Assembly (NCBI GenBank): GCA_017419405.1
Contig: JAFOLH010000009.1
Span: forward strand, 1 to 64,000
Length of the DNA: 64,000 bases
Reading direction: 5' to 3'
DNA from: Renibacterium sp.
Lineage (GTDB): Bacteria > Actinomycetota > Actinomycetes > Actinomycetales > Micrococcaceae
Numbering within the stretch: position 1 is the first letter of the stretch; every line of letters begins with the position of its first letter. The position numbers and the translations under genes were made by a program. The notes below the pieces were generated by a model. It ran no database searches. It was given only the letters and a program-made list of their open reading frames with translations, and was not told the DNA's origin. This document shows positions 27,201 to 36,779 of the stretch, in pieces.

Positions 27201-27836
27201 CTAGAGCAGTCTGCGGCTGGCCGCCCAGCGGGTGAGTTCGTGCCGGTTGGACAGTTGCAACTTCCTGAGCACCGCCGAAACATGGGTTTCCACGGTTTTG
27301 ACCGAGATGAAGAGTTCCTTGGCGGTCTCCTTGTAGCTGTAGCCCCGGGCGATCAACCGCATCACCTCCCGCTCCCTCGCGGACAGCCGGTCCAACTCGT
27401 CTTCCACGGGACCGCTGCCGCCGAAGGCGTCCAAGACGAATCCGGCCAACCGCGGGGAGAAGACCGCATCGCCGCCGGCCACGGTCCGCACCGCAGCCGA
27501 AATTTCAGCGCCCGAGCTGGCCTTGGTGACATAACCCCGGGCGCCGGCCCGGATCACGGACACCACGTCCTCCGCCGCATCCGAAACACTCAGCGCCAAG
27601 AACTTCACTTCGCCGAGCAACGCATTGGACCGTTCGATGACTTCCCGCCCACCGCCGCCGTTCCCGCCAGGCAGATGCACGTCGAGGAGCACCACCGCAG
27701 GCTTGTGCTTGGCGATCAGCGACACGGCTTCATCCACCGAAGCCGCTTCCGCCAGGACTTCCAGATCGGCGGCCAAATCGGCGCGCAGGCCGGAGCGGAA
27801 AATCGCGTGGTCGTCGACCACCAGTACCGGGATCAT
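27201..27836 (-). CDS. LuxR-type response regulator (NarL/FixJ family)
   Basis: 211 aa. The receiver domain has VDDHAIFRSGLR at the start and the phospho-acceptor Asp in PAVVLLDVHLPGG; the C-terminal helix-turn-helix reads LSAREREVMRLIARGYSYKETAKELFISVKTVETHVS. It overlaps the histidine kinase gene by 4 bp (ATGA), so the two form one operon and one signalling pair. Targets are probably the divergent PspC genes. Confidence 0.93.
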   Translation of the reverse strand: MIPVLVVDDHAIFRSGLRADLAADLEVLAEAASVDEAVSLIAKHKPAVVLLDVHLPGGNGGGGREVIERSNALLGEVKFLALSVSDAAEDVVSVIRAGARGYVTKASSGAEISAAVRTVAGGDAVFSPRLAGFVLDAFGGSGPVEDELDRLSAREREVMRLIARGYSYKETAKELFISVKTVETHVSAVLRKLQLSNRHELTRWAASRRLL

Positions 27837-29074
27837 GTTTCGTCTTTCTGATTGGTCTCCAACAAGGGCAAGTGCAATTGGATCTCGGTGCCGGAGCCGG
27901 AGGAGGATATTTTGGCCGATCCGCCGTGCCGGCCCATCCGGCCGAGAATCGATTCGCGCAACCCCAGACGGTCCTCCGGTACCTGATCCAGATCGAATCC
28001 GGGACCCCGGTCCCGGACGAAAACCTCAACGAGTTCCTTGCTCGCCTCGACATAGACCGAGACGCTGGTCCCGGCATGCCGCACCGCATTGAGCATGGCT
28101 TCCCGGCTCGCCTGGACCAGGGCATCGACCCGGCTGTCCACCGTCGCATCGCCGACCGCGATGAGTTCGATGCCCACGCCGTGGGCGTCCTCCAATTCGG
28201 CTGCGACGGCCCGCATCCGGGCCACCAGATTGTCCGGATTCCGGCTGGCGTCCTGGTAGATCCACTCGCGCAACTCCCGCTCCTGGGACCGCGCCAGCGA
28301 GGTGACATCCTGCTCCGAGCCGGCCCGCCGCTGGATCAATGCCAGGGTCTGCAATACCGAATCATGCAGATGCGCGGCGATCTCGGCCCGTTCGGTCTCC
28401 CGGACCCGGGCCGCCCGTTCATCTTGCAGATCGCGCCAGATCCGCAGCCCCCAAGGAGCCAGCACGAGCCCGACGCCGGCCAGCACCGCGAAGGCCGCGG
28501 CCACGGCCGGCACCACCCGGTCCCAACCTCCGCCGCCGACCACCAGAACCAGCAACCCCAGCACCAGGAGCAGCAGCCCGGCGGCCAAGCGCAGCAATCC
28601 CAAGGAATTGTTCGCCTGCGCCCGGTCCAAGAGCAGCGAACGTCGTGACGCATCCAGCTGCAACCAGACCAGGACGGCACCCACCACGATCACGAACACC
28701 GGCAAGACCACGCCGAGCTGCAGATCGAAACCGGCGATTTGCGCCACGATCAACCCGGCGACGAACAACAGCCCGGCCCCGGTCAGGATTTCTTTCACAC
28801 CACGCCGGCGCCACCAGGATCCAGGATCCGTGCTCAGCCGTTGGAAGAACTCGGCCCCGGCCGGCTGCGGAGCCGGCGCAGCTTCCGGACCGGCCTGATC
28901 CGCTGCGGAGCGCTCCGGGACCAACGCCCACAACCAGGCGTAAAAGAGCGCTCCGGCGCCGAAAAACAGCGTACTCAGGACGAACGCGGCCCGGATCAAC
29001 CCGACGCGCCAGCCGAGATGCTGGGCCAGCCCCGCGCAAACGCCCGCAAGGATGCGGTCCTTGCTGCGGTACAT
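27833..29074 (-). CDS. PspC-domain sensor histidine kinase (HisKA_3 type)
   Basis: 413 aa from the ATG at 29074, which has GGAAG 5 bp upstream; an ATG at 29086 is also possible. The N-terminus is a PspC domain (SKDRILAGVCAGLAQHLGW, then a membrane helix), followed by several more membrane segments up to about residue 210. The kinase core has the phosphorylated His in IAAHLHDSVLQTLALIQ and the ATP-binding DRGPGFDLDQVPEDRLGL. It passes a membrane signal to the LuxR-type regulator. PspC as a sensing part links it to envelope stress. Confidence 0.92.
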   Translation of the reverse strand: MYRSKDRILAGVCAGLAQHLGWRVGLIRAAFVLSTLFFGAGALFYAWLWALVPERSAADQAGPEAAPAPQPAGAEFFQRLSTDPGSWWRRRGVKEILTGAGLLFVAGLIVAQIAGFDLQLGVVLPVFVIVVGAVLVWLQLDASRRSLLLDRAQANNSLGLLRLAAGLLLLVLGLLVLVVGGGGWDRVVPAVAAAFAVLAGVGLVLAPWGLRIWRDLQDERAARVRETERAEIAAHLHDSVLQTLALIQRRAGSEQDVTSLARSQERELREWIYQDASRNPDNLVARMRAVAAELEDAHGVGIELIAVGDATVDSRVDALVQASREAMLNAVRHAGTSVSVYVEASKELVEVFVRDRGPGFDLDQVPEDRLGLRESILGRMGRHGGSAKISSSGSGTEIQLHLPLLETNQKDET

Positions 29075-29200
29075 CCTGGCTTCCATAGTTCGATTCAAGC
29101 ACGTTCAGGGCCCCGAGGAGCTGTCTCTGGGGATGTCTTCAGGGTTGAATCAGGGGATCCCCGGATACCCCCGGACACCGGTGCCGAGCAGGATTGAAGC

Positions 29201-30595
29201 ATGAGCGAACAGCAACCGGGCCACTACGGCCCCCCTTCGACGAATTACCGTCCTGCCGATTCCGGCCCGGGCCAGCCCACGGAACCGCTCGGCAGCACTC
29301 CGCCCGCCGGCCCGCGCCCCGGAGTTCCGTCCGGCGGCCAGGCCAGGGAACAGGCCAACCGGTTCTTCGACTGGATTCGCGGTCTGCAGATCACTCGCGG
29401 CCAGGACCGTTGGATCGGCGGGGTGGCCAGCGGCCTGGCGCACCGGCTCGGCATCGACCCGATCATCGTCAGAGGGCTGCTGGTCGTCTTGACCCTCTTC
29501 TTCGGCCTCGGCATCTTCGCCTATGGCGTGGCCTGGGCCTTGCTGCCCGAACCGGATGGCCGGATCCATGCCCAAGAAGTCAGTTACGGACGATGGAGTT
29601 CGGGCATGACCGGGGCCGTGATTTTCACGGTGCTCGGCATGACCCCGCTCTGGCGCGGTGCGCTGTCCGTGGTCTTCGGTGCCCGGGACTGGTGGTTCCC
29701 TTGGCCGCTGCTCTGGGTCGCCGGCATCGTCGGCGTCATCGTCTGGGCGGTCAACTCGGGCCGGAAGAACCGTTCCGGCCAAACAGGGTCCCCGACGCCG
29801 GCGCCGGCGGCCGCGAGCGGGGCTGCTCCGATGACCGCGCCGGCACAGCCCTACCGGCCGGCGGATCCAGGGGCCGCCTATGCTCCGCCGACTCAGCCCT
29901 ATCAGACGTTTCAACCGGTGCCGCAGCATACTGCGCCGGTCTTCCGCCCGGAGCGCATGGTGCCGCGGGTGCCCGGTCCGGGTGCCGCCACGATCGGCAT
30001 CACCTCCGGGGCGGCGATCCTGCTGGCCGGCGCCATCTTCCTGGCAGACGTTGCCGGCTGGTTCCCGGATTCCAATGGATCGGTGGCGACTTTGGCTTGG
30101 GGCACGGCCGCAGTGGTCTGCGCCTTGGGCATCGTGGTCTGCGCGGTCCGCGGACGCAGCTCCGGAGTCCTGGGATTCTTCGCGGTACTGGCCATCGCGG
30201 TCTCCGCAGCTTTCGCGGTACTGCCTTCCAGCGGCAGCTGGGTCTTCGCCCGTTCCGCGACCTGGAGCCCGACGTCGGCCGAACAGGCCGAGCAGGGTTA
30301 CAGCATGGCTGCCGCGACCGGCAGTCTGGACTTGGCAGACCTGGGCAACCCGGGCGGCGATGTCAACATCCCGGTCTACGTCAACGCCGGCAGCGCCAAG
30401 ATCAGCGTGCCCAGCGACCTCCGGGTCGTGATCAATGAACAGATGTGGATCCGCTCGCTCTACGTGAACGGCCAGAAGCTGAACAACTCAGTCCAGAACA
30501 CGGTCGTCAATCCGGCCGCCACCGGCGGCACCGTCACCTTGCAAGTGCGCGGCACGGTGGGCGATGTCAGCGTCACCACCACGAACCCGAGATGA
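29201..30595 (+). CDS. PspC-domain membrane protein with C-terminal LiaF-like/beta domain
   Basis: 464 aa. A Pro/Gly-rich cytoplasmic N-terminus, a PspC domain at about residues 65-125 (DRWIGGVASGLAHRLGIDP), two further membrane segments, a Pro/Ala/Tyr-rich linker (PAQPYRPADP and TQPYQTF repeats), three more membrane helices and a beta-rich external C-terminus (GDVNIPVYVNAGSAKISVP) similar to those of LiaF-type proteins. It is divergent from the kinase-regulator operon, with a 126-bp gap, and probably belongs to the same envelope-stress circuit. Exact role unknown. Confidence 0.8.
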   Translation: MSEQQPGHYGPPSTNYRPADSGPGQPTEPLGSTPPAGPRPGVPSGGQAREQANRFFDWIRGLQITRGQDRWIGGVASGLAHRLGIDPIIVRGLLVVLTLFFGLGIFAYGVAWALLPEPDGRIHAQEVSYGRWSSGMTGAVIFTVLGMTPLWRGALSVVFGARDWWFPWPLLWVAGIVGVIVWAVNSGRKNRSGQTGSPTPAPAAASGAAPMTAPAQPYRPADPGAAYAPPTQPYQTFQPVPQHTAPVFRPERMVPRVPGPGAATIGITSGAAILLAGAIFLADVAGWFPDSNGSVATLAWGTAAVVCALGIVVCAVRGRSSGVLGFFAVLAIAVSAAFAVLPSSGSWVFARSATWSPTSAEQAEQGYSMAAATGSLDLADLGNPGGDVNIPVYVNAGSAKISVPSDLRVVINEQMWIRSLYVNGQKLNNSVQNTVVNPAATGGTVTLQVRGTVGDVSVTTTNPR

Positions 30596-30897
30596 AAGAG
30601 ATGATTCAGATGAGCACCGAGTTGAATTCCGACCCCCTGAGCGGGCAGCGCCGATCGGTGCGGGTGGGGACCCTGGTCTGGGGGGTGGTTTTGATCGCCG
30701 TCGCCACCCTGATCATGGTCGGCCGCTACACCGCCGTCGAGCTTGATCCGCGCCTGGTGCTGATCGCCCTGCTGCTGCTGGCCGGGCTCGCCCTGCTCGT
30801 CGGCGGGGTGCTCAGCGGAGCCGCCAAATCCCGGGAACGCAGCCGGAACGCAGAACCGTCCGCGGAACCGCTGACCCTGCCCAGCGAAGAAAGCTAG
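30592..30897 (+). CDS. Small membrane protein with two helices
   Basis: 101 aa. Two membrane segments (VGTLVWGVVLIAVATLIMV and LVLIALLLLAGLALLVGG) sit between charged tails. It overlaps the preceding PspC gene by 4 bp (ATGA), which fixes the start at 30592; a longer in-frame start is the shadow of that gene. It is probably an accessory part of the PspC module. No family name recognised. Confidence 0.72.
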   Translation: MKEMIQMSTELNSDPLSGQRRSVRVGTLVWGVVLIAVATLIMVGRYTAVELDPRLVLIALLLLAGLALLVGGVLSGAAKSRERSRNAEPSAEPLTLPSEES

Positions 30898-30906
30898 GCT
30901 GGCGGC

Positions 30907-31155
30907 ATGGAATCCTTTTACCGGACGATGCGATCCCAACGACTGCGCCGCGGCCCCAAACGGCTGCTCGGCGGGGTGCTGGGCGGACTGGCCGCGGCGA
31001 TGAACATCGATGTCGCCTGGGTGCGCATCGGCTTCTTGCTCTTCTGCCTGCTTCCTGGCCCGGCCTTCTTGCTCTACCTTGCGGCGTGGGCAATCGTGCC
31101 GGACCAGGATGGCGGAATCGTCATCGCGAAGCTCTTGGCCCGGAAACGGGCCTGA
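30907..31155 (+). CDS. Stand-alone PspC-domain protein
   Basis: 82 aa, little more than a PspC domain: GPKRLLGGVLGGLAAAMNIDVAWVRIGFLLFCLLP with one or two membrane segments and AWAIVPDQDG at the end. The stop codon of the preceding gene is part of TAGGCT (30895-30900), which lies 6 bp before this ATG and may be a leaderless promoter. It converges with aqpZ. Confidence 0.85.
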   Translation: MESFYRTMRSQRLRRGPKRLLGGVLGGLAAAMNIDVAWVRIGFLLFCLLPGPAFLLYLAAWAIVPDQDGGIVIAKLLARKRA

Positions 31156-31176
31156 GCCGAAGCTGCGGGACGACGG

Positions 31177-31953
31177 TTATTTCTTGACCGAATCGAAGAA
31201 CAGCTTGAAGGTGAACCCGGCCAGCAAGGCACCGGCGATCGGAGCCACAATGAAAACCCAGACTTGGGAGATCGGCACGCTGCCACCGAAAATCGCGGTC
31301 GCGATCGAACGCGCCGGGTTCACCGAGGTGTTGTCCACCGGGATGCTGATCAGGTGGATCAAGGTCAAGGTCAGGCCGATCGTCAACGGTGCGAATCCGG
31401 ACGGCGCCCGGGCACTGGTGACACCGAGGATCACATAGACGAAGACCGCGGTCAGGATGATTTCGATCAAGAGCACCGAAACCAGATTGAATCCGTTGGG
31501 CGAACCTTCGCCGTAGCCGTTGGAAGCGCCGGCGAATACCGAGGACTGGAATCCACCCGGGGCTCCGGCGACGATCGCGGCAAGCAACGCCGAGGCGATG
31601 ACACCGCCGACCAGCTGCGCCACGATGTAGCCCAACACGTCTTTCCACGCGAACCGGCCGGAGGCCGCAAGGCCCAAGGTCACCGCCGGGTTGAAGTGGC
31701 CGCCGGAGATCGAACCGACCGCATAGGCCCCAGCCAGCACGGTCAGGCCGAAGGCCAGCGCGACGCCCAGGAAGCCGACCCCGAGCGGATTCCCGTCACC
31801 GCCGAATTTCGCCGCGAAAATCGCGGTACCGGCACCACCGAAGACCAGGAGGAAAGTGCCGAAGACTTCGGCACCCCAACGTGCGCCCAGCGTGCTTTCC
31901 ACGGTGGCGCTCGGACTCGCTACTGCAATTTCGACTTCTTCGTGCTTAGCCAT
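31177..31953 (-). CDS. aqpZ: Aquaporin Z-type water channel
   Basis: 258 aa, six membrane segments and the two NPA half-helices [17 protein letters not shown] and [17 protein letters not shown]. The run [19 protein letters not shown] is nearly the same as in E. coli AqpZ and carries the His, Thr and Arg of the water-selective filter, so water rather than glycerol is the likely substrate. An N-terminal extension of about 22 residues is extra. Single gene with its own promoter region. Confidence 0.93.
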   Translation of the reverse strand: MAKHEEVEIAVASPSATVESTLGARWGAEVFGTFLLVFGGAGTAIFAAKFGGDGNPLGVGFLGVALAFGLTVLAGAYAVGSISGGHFNPAVTLGLAASGRFAWKDVLGYIVAQLVGGVIASALLAAIVAGAPGGFQSSVFAGASNGYGEGSPNGFNLVSVLLIEIILTAVFVYVILGVTSARAPSGFAPLTIGLTLTLIHLISIPVDNTSVNPARSIATAIFGGSVPISQVWVFIVAPIAGALLAGFTFKLFFDSVKK

Positions 31954-32052
31954 TGAAGTCTCCGTTCTCTTTTTAGGGATCTCTGCAAATCCCCCCAGTC
32001 TCGAAGATAACCGAAATCCCCTGTATTCCCAGGCATTTCAGGCCGCGATTGC

Positions 32053-32066
32053 GCAACAAAAGTTGC
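32053..32066. promoter_or_regulatory. Short inverted repeat upstream of pfkA
   Basis: GCAAC-AAAA-GTTGC lies about 97 bp before the pfkA start, with a -10-like TAGAAT at 32095-32100 between them. It could be a regulator site; no partner is identified. Confidence 0.3.
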
Positions 32067-32162
32067 CCAGATCACATCCTGCCGGAGAATTGTCTAGAAT
32101 CTTCACAGAGCTCAATGGAGCGCTCCGCTCCTGACCACACTCCACTCGAGGATTGAGCCTTA

Positions 32163-33185
32163 ATGAAGATCGGAATCCTGACCAGCGGCGGCGACTGCCC
32201 CGGACTCAACGCAGTGATCCGCGGCGCGGTGCTCAAAGGCATCAAAGTCCACGGCCAGGAATTCGTGGGCTTCCGCGACGGCTGGCGCGGCGTCGTCGAG
32301 GGCGACATCATGGATTTGCCCCGGCACAACGTGCGCGGAATCTCGAAACAAGGCGGCACGATCCTGGGCACTTCCCGGACCAACCCCTTCGACGAGGGCG
32401 GACCGGAAGTCATCAAAGCGCACCTGGAGCGGCTGGGCATCGATGCGATCATCGCGATCGGCGGCGAAGGCACCCTGGCCGCGGCAAAACGATTGACCGA
32501 CGTCGGGCTGAAAATCGTCGGCGTGCCCAAAACCGTCGACAACGATTTGGACGCCACCGACTACACCTTCGGTTTCGACACCGCGGTGCAGATCGCCACC
32601 GAAGCCATCGACCGGCTGCGCACCACCGGGGAATCGCACCACCGCTGCATGATCGCCGAGGTGATGGGCCGGCATGTCGGCTGGATCGCACTGCACGCGG
32701 GCATGGCATCCGGAGCGCATGCGATTCTGATCCCGGAACAGAAGGTCAGCATCGAGCAGATTGCCGACTGGGTCAATGAAGCCCACGAACGCGGCCGGGC
32801 ACCCCTGGTCGTGGTGGCGGAGGGCTTCGTGCCGGACCATCTGGAGACGCCGCATTCGGTCCGCGGCTTGGACACCTTCGGCCGGCCCCGGCTCGGCGGC
32901 ATCGCGGACCAGCTGGCTCCGGAGCTCGAAGCGCGGACCGGCATCGAGACCCGGGCCACGATCTTGGGCCACATCCAACGCGGCGGGGTGCCGAGTGCTT
33001 TCGACCGGGTGCTGGCCACCCGGTTGGGCATGGCCGCGATCGATTCCGTCGTGGACGGCCGATGGGGCACCATGGTGTCCTTGAGCGGCACCGAAATCAA
33101 GCACGTCGGTTTCGAAGCCGCCCTGGGCAACCTCAAAACCGTGCCGCAGAGCCGGTACGACGAAGCGGCGATCCTGTTCGGCTGA
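32163..33185 (+). CDS. pfkA: 6-phosphofructokinase (actinobacterial group III type)
   Basis: 340 aa. It phosphorylates fructose 6-phosphate in glycolysis. The nucleotide loop is LTSGGDCPGLNAVIRG, the catalytic segment VPKTVDNDLDATDYTFGFDTA, and the sugar contact MGRHVGWIALHAG. In GGEGT the glycine typical of ATP users is kept, while the Lys in PKTVDND is typical of pyrophosphate users; this mixed pattern is characteristic of actinobacterial group III enzymes. ATP is the likelier donor. The gene is followed 34 bp on by an acetyltransferase-like gene. Confidence 0.94.
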   Translation: MKIGILTSGGDCPGLNAVIRGAVLKGIKVHGQEFVGFRDGWRGVVEGDIMDLPRHNVRGISKQGGTILGTSRTNPFDEGGPEVIKAHLERLGIDAIIAIGGEGTLAAAKRLTDVGLKIVGVPKTVDNDLDATDYTFGFDTAVQIATEAIDRLRTTGESHHRCMIAEVMGRHVGWIALHAGMASGAHAILIPEQKVSIEQIADWVNEAHERGRAPLVVVAEGFVPDHLETPHSVRGLDTFGRPRLGGIADQLAPELEARTGIETRATILGHIQRGGVPSAFDRVLATRLGMAAIDSVVDGRWGTMVSLSGTEIKHVGFEAALGNLKTVPQSRYDEAAILFG

Positions 33186-33219
33186 GTCCAGCACCCCGAA
33201 TCCTCCGGACAAGGATCCC

Positions 33220-33921
33220 ATGAGCTTCGAACCTGCTTCCGCCGCGATCGTGCAACTGGCCTGGGAACGGCTGCTCGGATTCGACGATGGCGCGCTGAGC
33301 GATCGCCGGACTGCCCGGCTCACCCGGGCAACCGAATCCGCCGGGTCTGCGACGTTCGTGCGGCTTTTCGGCAGCAGTGCTCTGGTTGCCCCGCAATGGT
33401 TTCTGGACCGCGCCGCCGAACTGCCCGACGACGAACTCGCCCGGCATGCCAGCATGCTCGCGCTCAGTGCCGATCACGGCGGATCCGGCTTGGGCGCCGC
33501 CGAGTTGTTCTTCGCCGACGACCTCGCCCCGGTGGAACCGGAGCAGGAGGTCACGGTTTCGCTCGGGGCCTGGGAATCCCAGCTGCTCTGTGCCGCCTGC
33601 CCGCCGGACGACGTGAACGAATCCGGCCTGGCCGAGGCCGGCGAGGTCTTCACGGTGCTGGCCGGGGAGACTCCCCTGGCCGGTTCCGGATATCAGGAAT
33701 GGCAGGGGCTGCTGGCGCAGCTGAGCGTCCTGGTCGCACCCGGCATGCGGCGCCGGGGCCTCGGCCGCATCGTGGCGGGCATCGCCGCACACGAAGCTCT
33801 CGCCACGGGCTTGATTCCGCAATGGCGGGCCGCCACCGGGAACCAAGCCTCGCAAAGACTGGCCCGGAAGCTGGGCTTCGAATGCGCGGGCAGCCAAACT
33901 ACGGTCTTGTTCAACCCCTGA
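33220..33921 (+). CDS. GNAT-like acetyltransferase
   Basis: 233 aa. The C-terminal half has the GNAT acetyl-CoA loop (LVAPGMRRRGLGRIVAGIAAHEA) and the late helix QASQRLARKLGFECAG. The N-terminal half (about residues 1-130) is acidic and not recognisable, so the full fold may be a GNAT with a divergent N-terminal subdomain. It follows pfkA closely and may be co-transcribed. Substrate unknown. Confidence 0.72.
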   Translation: MSFEPASAAIVQLAWERLLGFDDGALSDRRTARLTRATESAGSATFVRLFGSSALVAPQWFLDRAAELPDDELARHASMLALSADHGGSGLGAAELFFADDLAPVEPEQEVTVSLGAWESQLLCAACPPDDVNESGLAEAGEVFTVLAGETPLAGSGYQEWQGLLAQLSVLVAPGMRRRGLGRIVAGIAAHEALATGLIPQWRAATGNQASQRLARKLGFECAGSQTTVLFNP

Positions 33922-33988
33922 ACCGGCGCCGCGCCCGCAAAGCAGAAACAGCTCCGAACTCCGGCACCGGCCAAACTCCGGGGCGCGG

Positions 33989-35071
33989 TTAGCGCACCGG
34001 CTTCAGGAAGCCCTTCTGCCGGCCGACCACTTGGCCGGCATCGGTCGTCACGATCAGTTCCTGCGCGGCAACGTAGGCCTCGGTGCCGTCGAGCACGGTC
34101 AGCTCCGCGGCCGGGTCGACATTTCGTTTCACCACGGCCAGGCCGATCGGCCCCATTTCATGATGCTGTGCCACTGAAGTGAGTGTTCCGACTTGGCGTT
34201 CACCGAGTTGCACCGGGGACCCCGCTACCGGCATCGTGTGCTGCGACCCGTCGAGTTGCAAGAAGACCAGACGGCGCGGGGGGTGGCCCAGGTTGTGCAC
34301 CCGGGCGACGGTCTCCTGCCCCTTGTAGCAGCCTTTGGCCAGATGCACCGCGGTACGCAGCAAATCGAGCTCGTGCGGGATCGTTTTTTCATCGGTCTCG
34401 GCGCCCCAGCGCGGCCGCCAGGCGGCAATCCGCAGCGCTTCCGCAGCCAGGCTTCCAGCCAAGGGCAGATCTGCGGCCACAGCATCCAGCAAGGGCAACG
34501 GCACCAAGTATTCGAACCACGGCCGGTCCGCACCGGGATGACCCGCCTCAATCGAATACGAATAACCTCCGACCGCGACTTCCGGCCAAGGATCCCGCCA
34601 AACCAGCAGCGCCGGCTCGACGCCCTGGAGCAAGGGGGCCGTTGCCGCCAACACGCCCCAATCCGCCGAAACGTCCGCGACCTCCACACGCAGCATGAAC
34701 TTCATCGAGGTCAACCACGCAGCCAGCCCGGCCGCCTCCGGTGCCTCGACCAACAACCAGGCAGTCGCGCCGTCGTCGATGATCCGGGCGTCGAATTCGA
34801 TCCTGCCCTGCACGCTCAGCAACAACAGTTCGGCGGAATCGCCCGGAGCCAGTCGGGAAACGTCCTGCGAGGAAAGCGTGGTCAACCAACTCAGCCGGTC
34901 CGCGCCACCGACCGTGACCACGCCGCGCTGCGAAAGGTCCACGACCGCGCGGCCTTCGGCCAACGCTCGTTGCTCGCGCATCGGGTCGCCGTAGTGGGCG
35001 GCAACACCGGCATCCAGGCCGGCAGCTTCAACCGCACCGGGCCGGGACAAGAACGCGCTCTGATAACTCAT
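33989..35071 (-). CDS. ygfZ: YgfZ/GcvT-family folate-binding protein
   Basis: 360 aa. The family signature KGCYKGQETVARVHNLG with its conserved Cys is present, and the N-terminal half resembles the aminomethyltransferase fold (DLSQRGVVTVGGADRLSWLTT). YgfZ uses folate to help assemble or repair certain Fe-S clusters. No glycine-cleavage partners are adjacent. It is downstream of the nitrobindin-like gene on the same strand, 28 bp away, as in other actinobacteria. Confidence 0.92.
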   Translation of the reverse strand: MSYQSAFLSRPGAVEAAGLDAGVAAHYGDPMREQRALAEGRAVVDLSQRGVVTVGGADRLSWLTTLSSQDVSRLAPGDSAELLLLSVQGRIEFDARIIDDGATAWLLVEAPEAAGLAAWLTSMKFMLRVEVADVSADWGVLAATAPLLQGVEPALLVWRDPWPEVAVGGYSYSIEAGHPGADRPWFEYLVPLPLLDAVAADLPLAGSLAAEALRIAAWRPRWGAETDEKTIPHELDLLRTAVHLAKGCYKGQETVARVHNLGHPPRRLVFLQLDGSQHTMPVAGSPVQLGERQVGTLTSVAQHHEMGPIGLAVVKRNVDPAAELTVLDGTEAYVAAQELIVTTDAGQVVGRQKGFLKPVR

Positions 35072-35099
35072 ACCAGTGCCAACCCCACCGTCTGGCGCA

Positions 35100-35717
35100 C
35101 TATTCCGCCGCGTCGGGGGCCGGAAGCTTCTTCAGAATCGCCGAGGCGTGGGCTTCGAGCGAATTGCCTTCTGCCGCGACGTCCCACCGCCAGAACAGAT
35201 CCCCATTGACCAGGCCGAAGATCCGGGTTGCCGCAGTGTAGTCCTTGGCTCCCTCCCGGCGCATCACCGCGTCGGTGGCCAATTGGATCTGCGGGCCGGT
35301 GATGGTGCCGTAGTACAACTCGGAAATGCCGCCGGGATGCACGATCGTGGCGGTGATGTCGAAACCGCCGGAATCGTTGCGCAGCGCTTCGACGTCGTCT
35401 GCCGTGGTCAGCGCGGGGACGATGTCCGCCGGGATCAGCCCGGGGCCGCCATCGGCGTCGCCGAGCTTGCGGTCCAGCGCCCAGAACCCCATCTCCACGC
35501 TCAACGGTCGCAGCGTCATGCCGTCCTCGTCGGTCAGCCAGCTTTCCGCGACGTATTCGAGGTAAGGCAACCCGTTGGACCGGAAGCTCACGCGTTGGAA
35601 GAAGTGTTCCGAGTCCGCTTCACCGCTGCCCAATCTGCCGCGGCCTTCCCACTGGCCGATGAGCCAGGAAAGCGGAACCAGTTCCGGGGTCAGATCCGTG
35701 GGAATCTCAATCGGCAT
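35100..35717 (-). CDS. Nitrobindin-like heme-binding beta-barrel protein (FABP/DUF1794 family)
   Basis: 205 aa. The fatty-acid-binding-protein-like barrel begins with the family motif LIGQWEGRGRLGSG (GxWxGxG) and carries a C-terminal His in LEAHASAIL, the place of the heme ligand in nitrobindins. Members bind heme and can isomerise peroxynitrite. Start ATG at 35717. It is upstream of the YgfZ-like gene and likely in one operon with it. Confidence 0.88.
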   Translation of the reverse strand: MPIEIPTDLTPELVPLSWLIGQWEGRGRLGSGEADSEHFFQRVSFRSNGLPYLEYVAESWLTDEDGMTLRPLSVEMGFWALDRKLGDADGGPGLIPADIVPALTTADDVEALRNDSGGFDITATIVHPGGISELYYGTITGPQIQLATDAVMRREGAKDYTAATRIFGLVNGDLFWRWDVAAEGNSLEAHASAILKKLPAPDAAE

Positions 35718-35722
35718 AGTGG

Positions 35723-35836
35723 CTACTTCTGACCTTTGAACAACCGCCAGACGACCAGACCCGCGAACCAGGCAATTGTCAGACCGGCAATCACCAGCAG
35801 AACAATGAAGAAGATTTCCAGAGCGAGTATCGACAT
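35723..35836 (-). CDS. 37-aa single-helix membrane protein
   Basis: The frame begins MSILALEIFF, has one membrane helix to about residue 30, and ends with a short basic tail (RLFKGQK). GATGAAG lies about 3 bp before the ATG. It fits exactly between the larger membrane protein gene and the nitrobindin-like gene (gaps 29 and 5 bp) on the same strand, with good codon use. It could be an accessory membrane peptide; function unknown. Confidence 0.6.
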   Translation of the reverse strand: MSILALEIFFIVLLVIAGLTIAWFAGLVVWRLFKGQK

Positions 35837-35865
35837 GGCTTCATCTTATCGCGGTCGGATGACGC

Positions 35866-36600
35866 TCAAGTCACCAGCAGTTTGTCGATGAAATAAACCA
35901 TCGCACCGAGCGAAAGCACCGGTGCCAAACCCATCGCCACGGCACCGGCGACATGGCCCAAAGGGGTTGCGATATTGGCCAGCCTGCGGAAACTGAGCAG
36001 TACCGCGGCAATCACGGCACCGATCACCGCAGCGGGCAGGATGTGCAGATCGGAGAACAGCAATGCGGCGAGCGGGCCGGCCAGTGCGCCGAGCAGCAAG
36101 CCCAGCGGCGCAATGATCCGGTCCGGCCAGGGGATCATGCTCAGCAACAACACCACGACGGCGCAGATCCCGGCGATCCAGGTCATCGCGCTCTCTTGGG
36201 TGAACCGGTGGGCGGCGATCCAACCTGAACCCACCGAGGCGATGAACACCCCCACTACGCAGCCGAACGTCGATTCGAGCCGGTGGCTCTGCCCGGTGCC
36301 GCGGATCAGCTGGATCACGAAAACCGCGATGATCCCCAAAGCCATGATCACCGGCAACCCGGACAGGATGTCCGGCCCCGGGGCGAATCTGGCCACGAGC
36401 ACCGACAATGAACCGCAGAGTGCGATCACTACGCCCAAGGTCTTCTTCGCCGGAACGCCCAAATAGTGCGGCCAGCCGTAACCGAACAACACGGAGAAGA
36501 GCACGCCGACGAACACGGACAATCCGGAAGGCCCATAGGAGGCGGCGACGATGGTGACCAAGCCGAGCAGCCCGGCCATGCCCACACTCCAAGTTTTCAC
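35866..36600 (-). CDS. Multi-pass membrane protein of unknown function
   Basis: 244 aa with about seven hydrophobic segments, beginning [17 protein letters not shown] and ending [16 protein letters not shown]. No transporter motif is visible. The start is GTG at 36600 with AGGATGAG upstream. It is the first of four closely spaced minus-strand genes ending with ygfZ, and is divergent from glnR by 179 bp. This type of protein is common in actinobacteria next to glnR-like regulators, but I do not know its role. Confidence 0.75.
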   Translation of the reverse strand: MKTWSVGMAGLLGLVTIVAASYGPSGLSVFVGVLFSVLFGYGWPHYLGVPAKKTLGVVIALCGSLSVLVARFAPGPDILSGLPVIMALGIIAVFVIQLIRGTGQSHRLESTFGCVVGVFIASVGSGWIAAHRFTQESAMTWIAGICAVVVLLLSMIPWPDRIIAPLGLLLGALAGPLAALLFSDLHILPAAVIGAVIAAVLLSFRRLANIATPLGHVAGAVAMGLAPVLSLGAMVYFIDKLLVT

Positions 36601-36779
36601 ATACTCATCCTGCCTTATCCGCGCCCGGTGTGTCCTCCCCGACGCTCGTAACCGACCCGGCGGCCGCGAGCGCTGTGGCTATACTCGAAGGCAATCGGTT
36701 TCGTCGGTCAAGCGCTGCAAGCGCCACGCAGAAGCCGAAGACGCCCGAAGATGCGCGCCTGAGCACATTGGAGGAAAGC

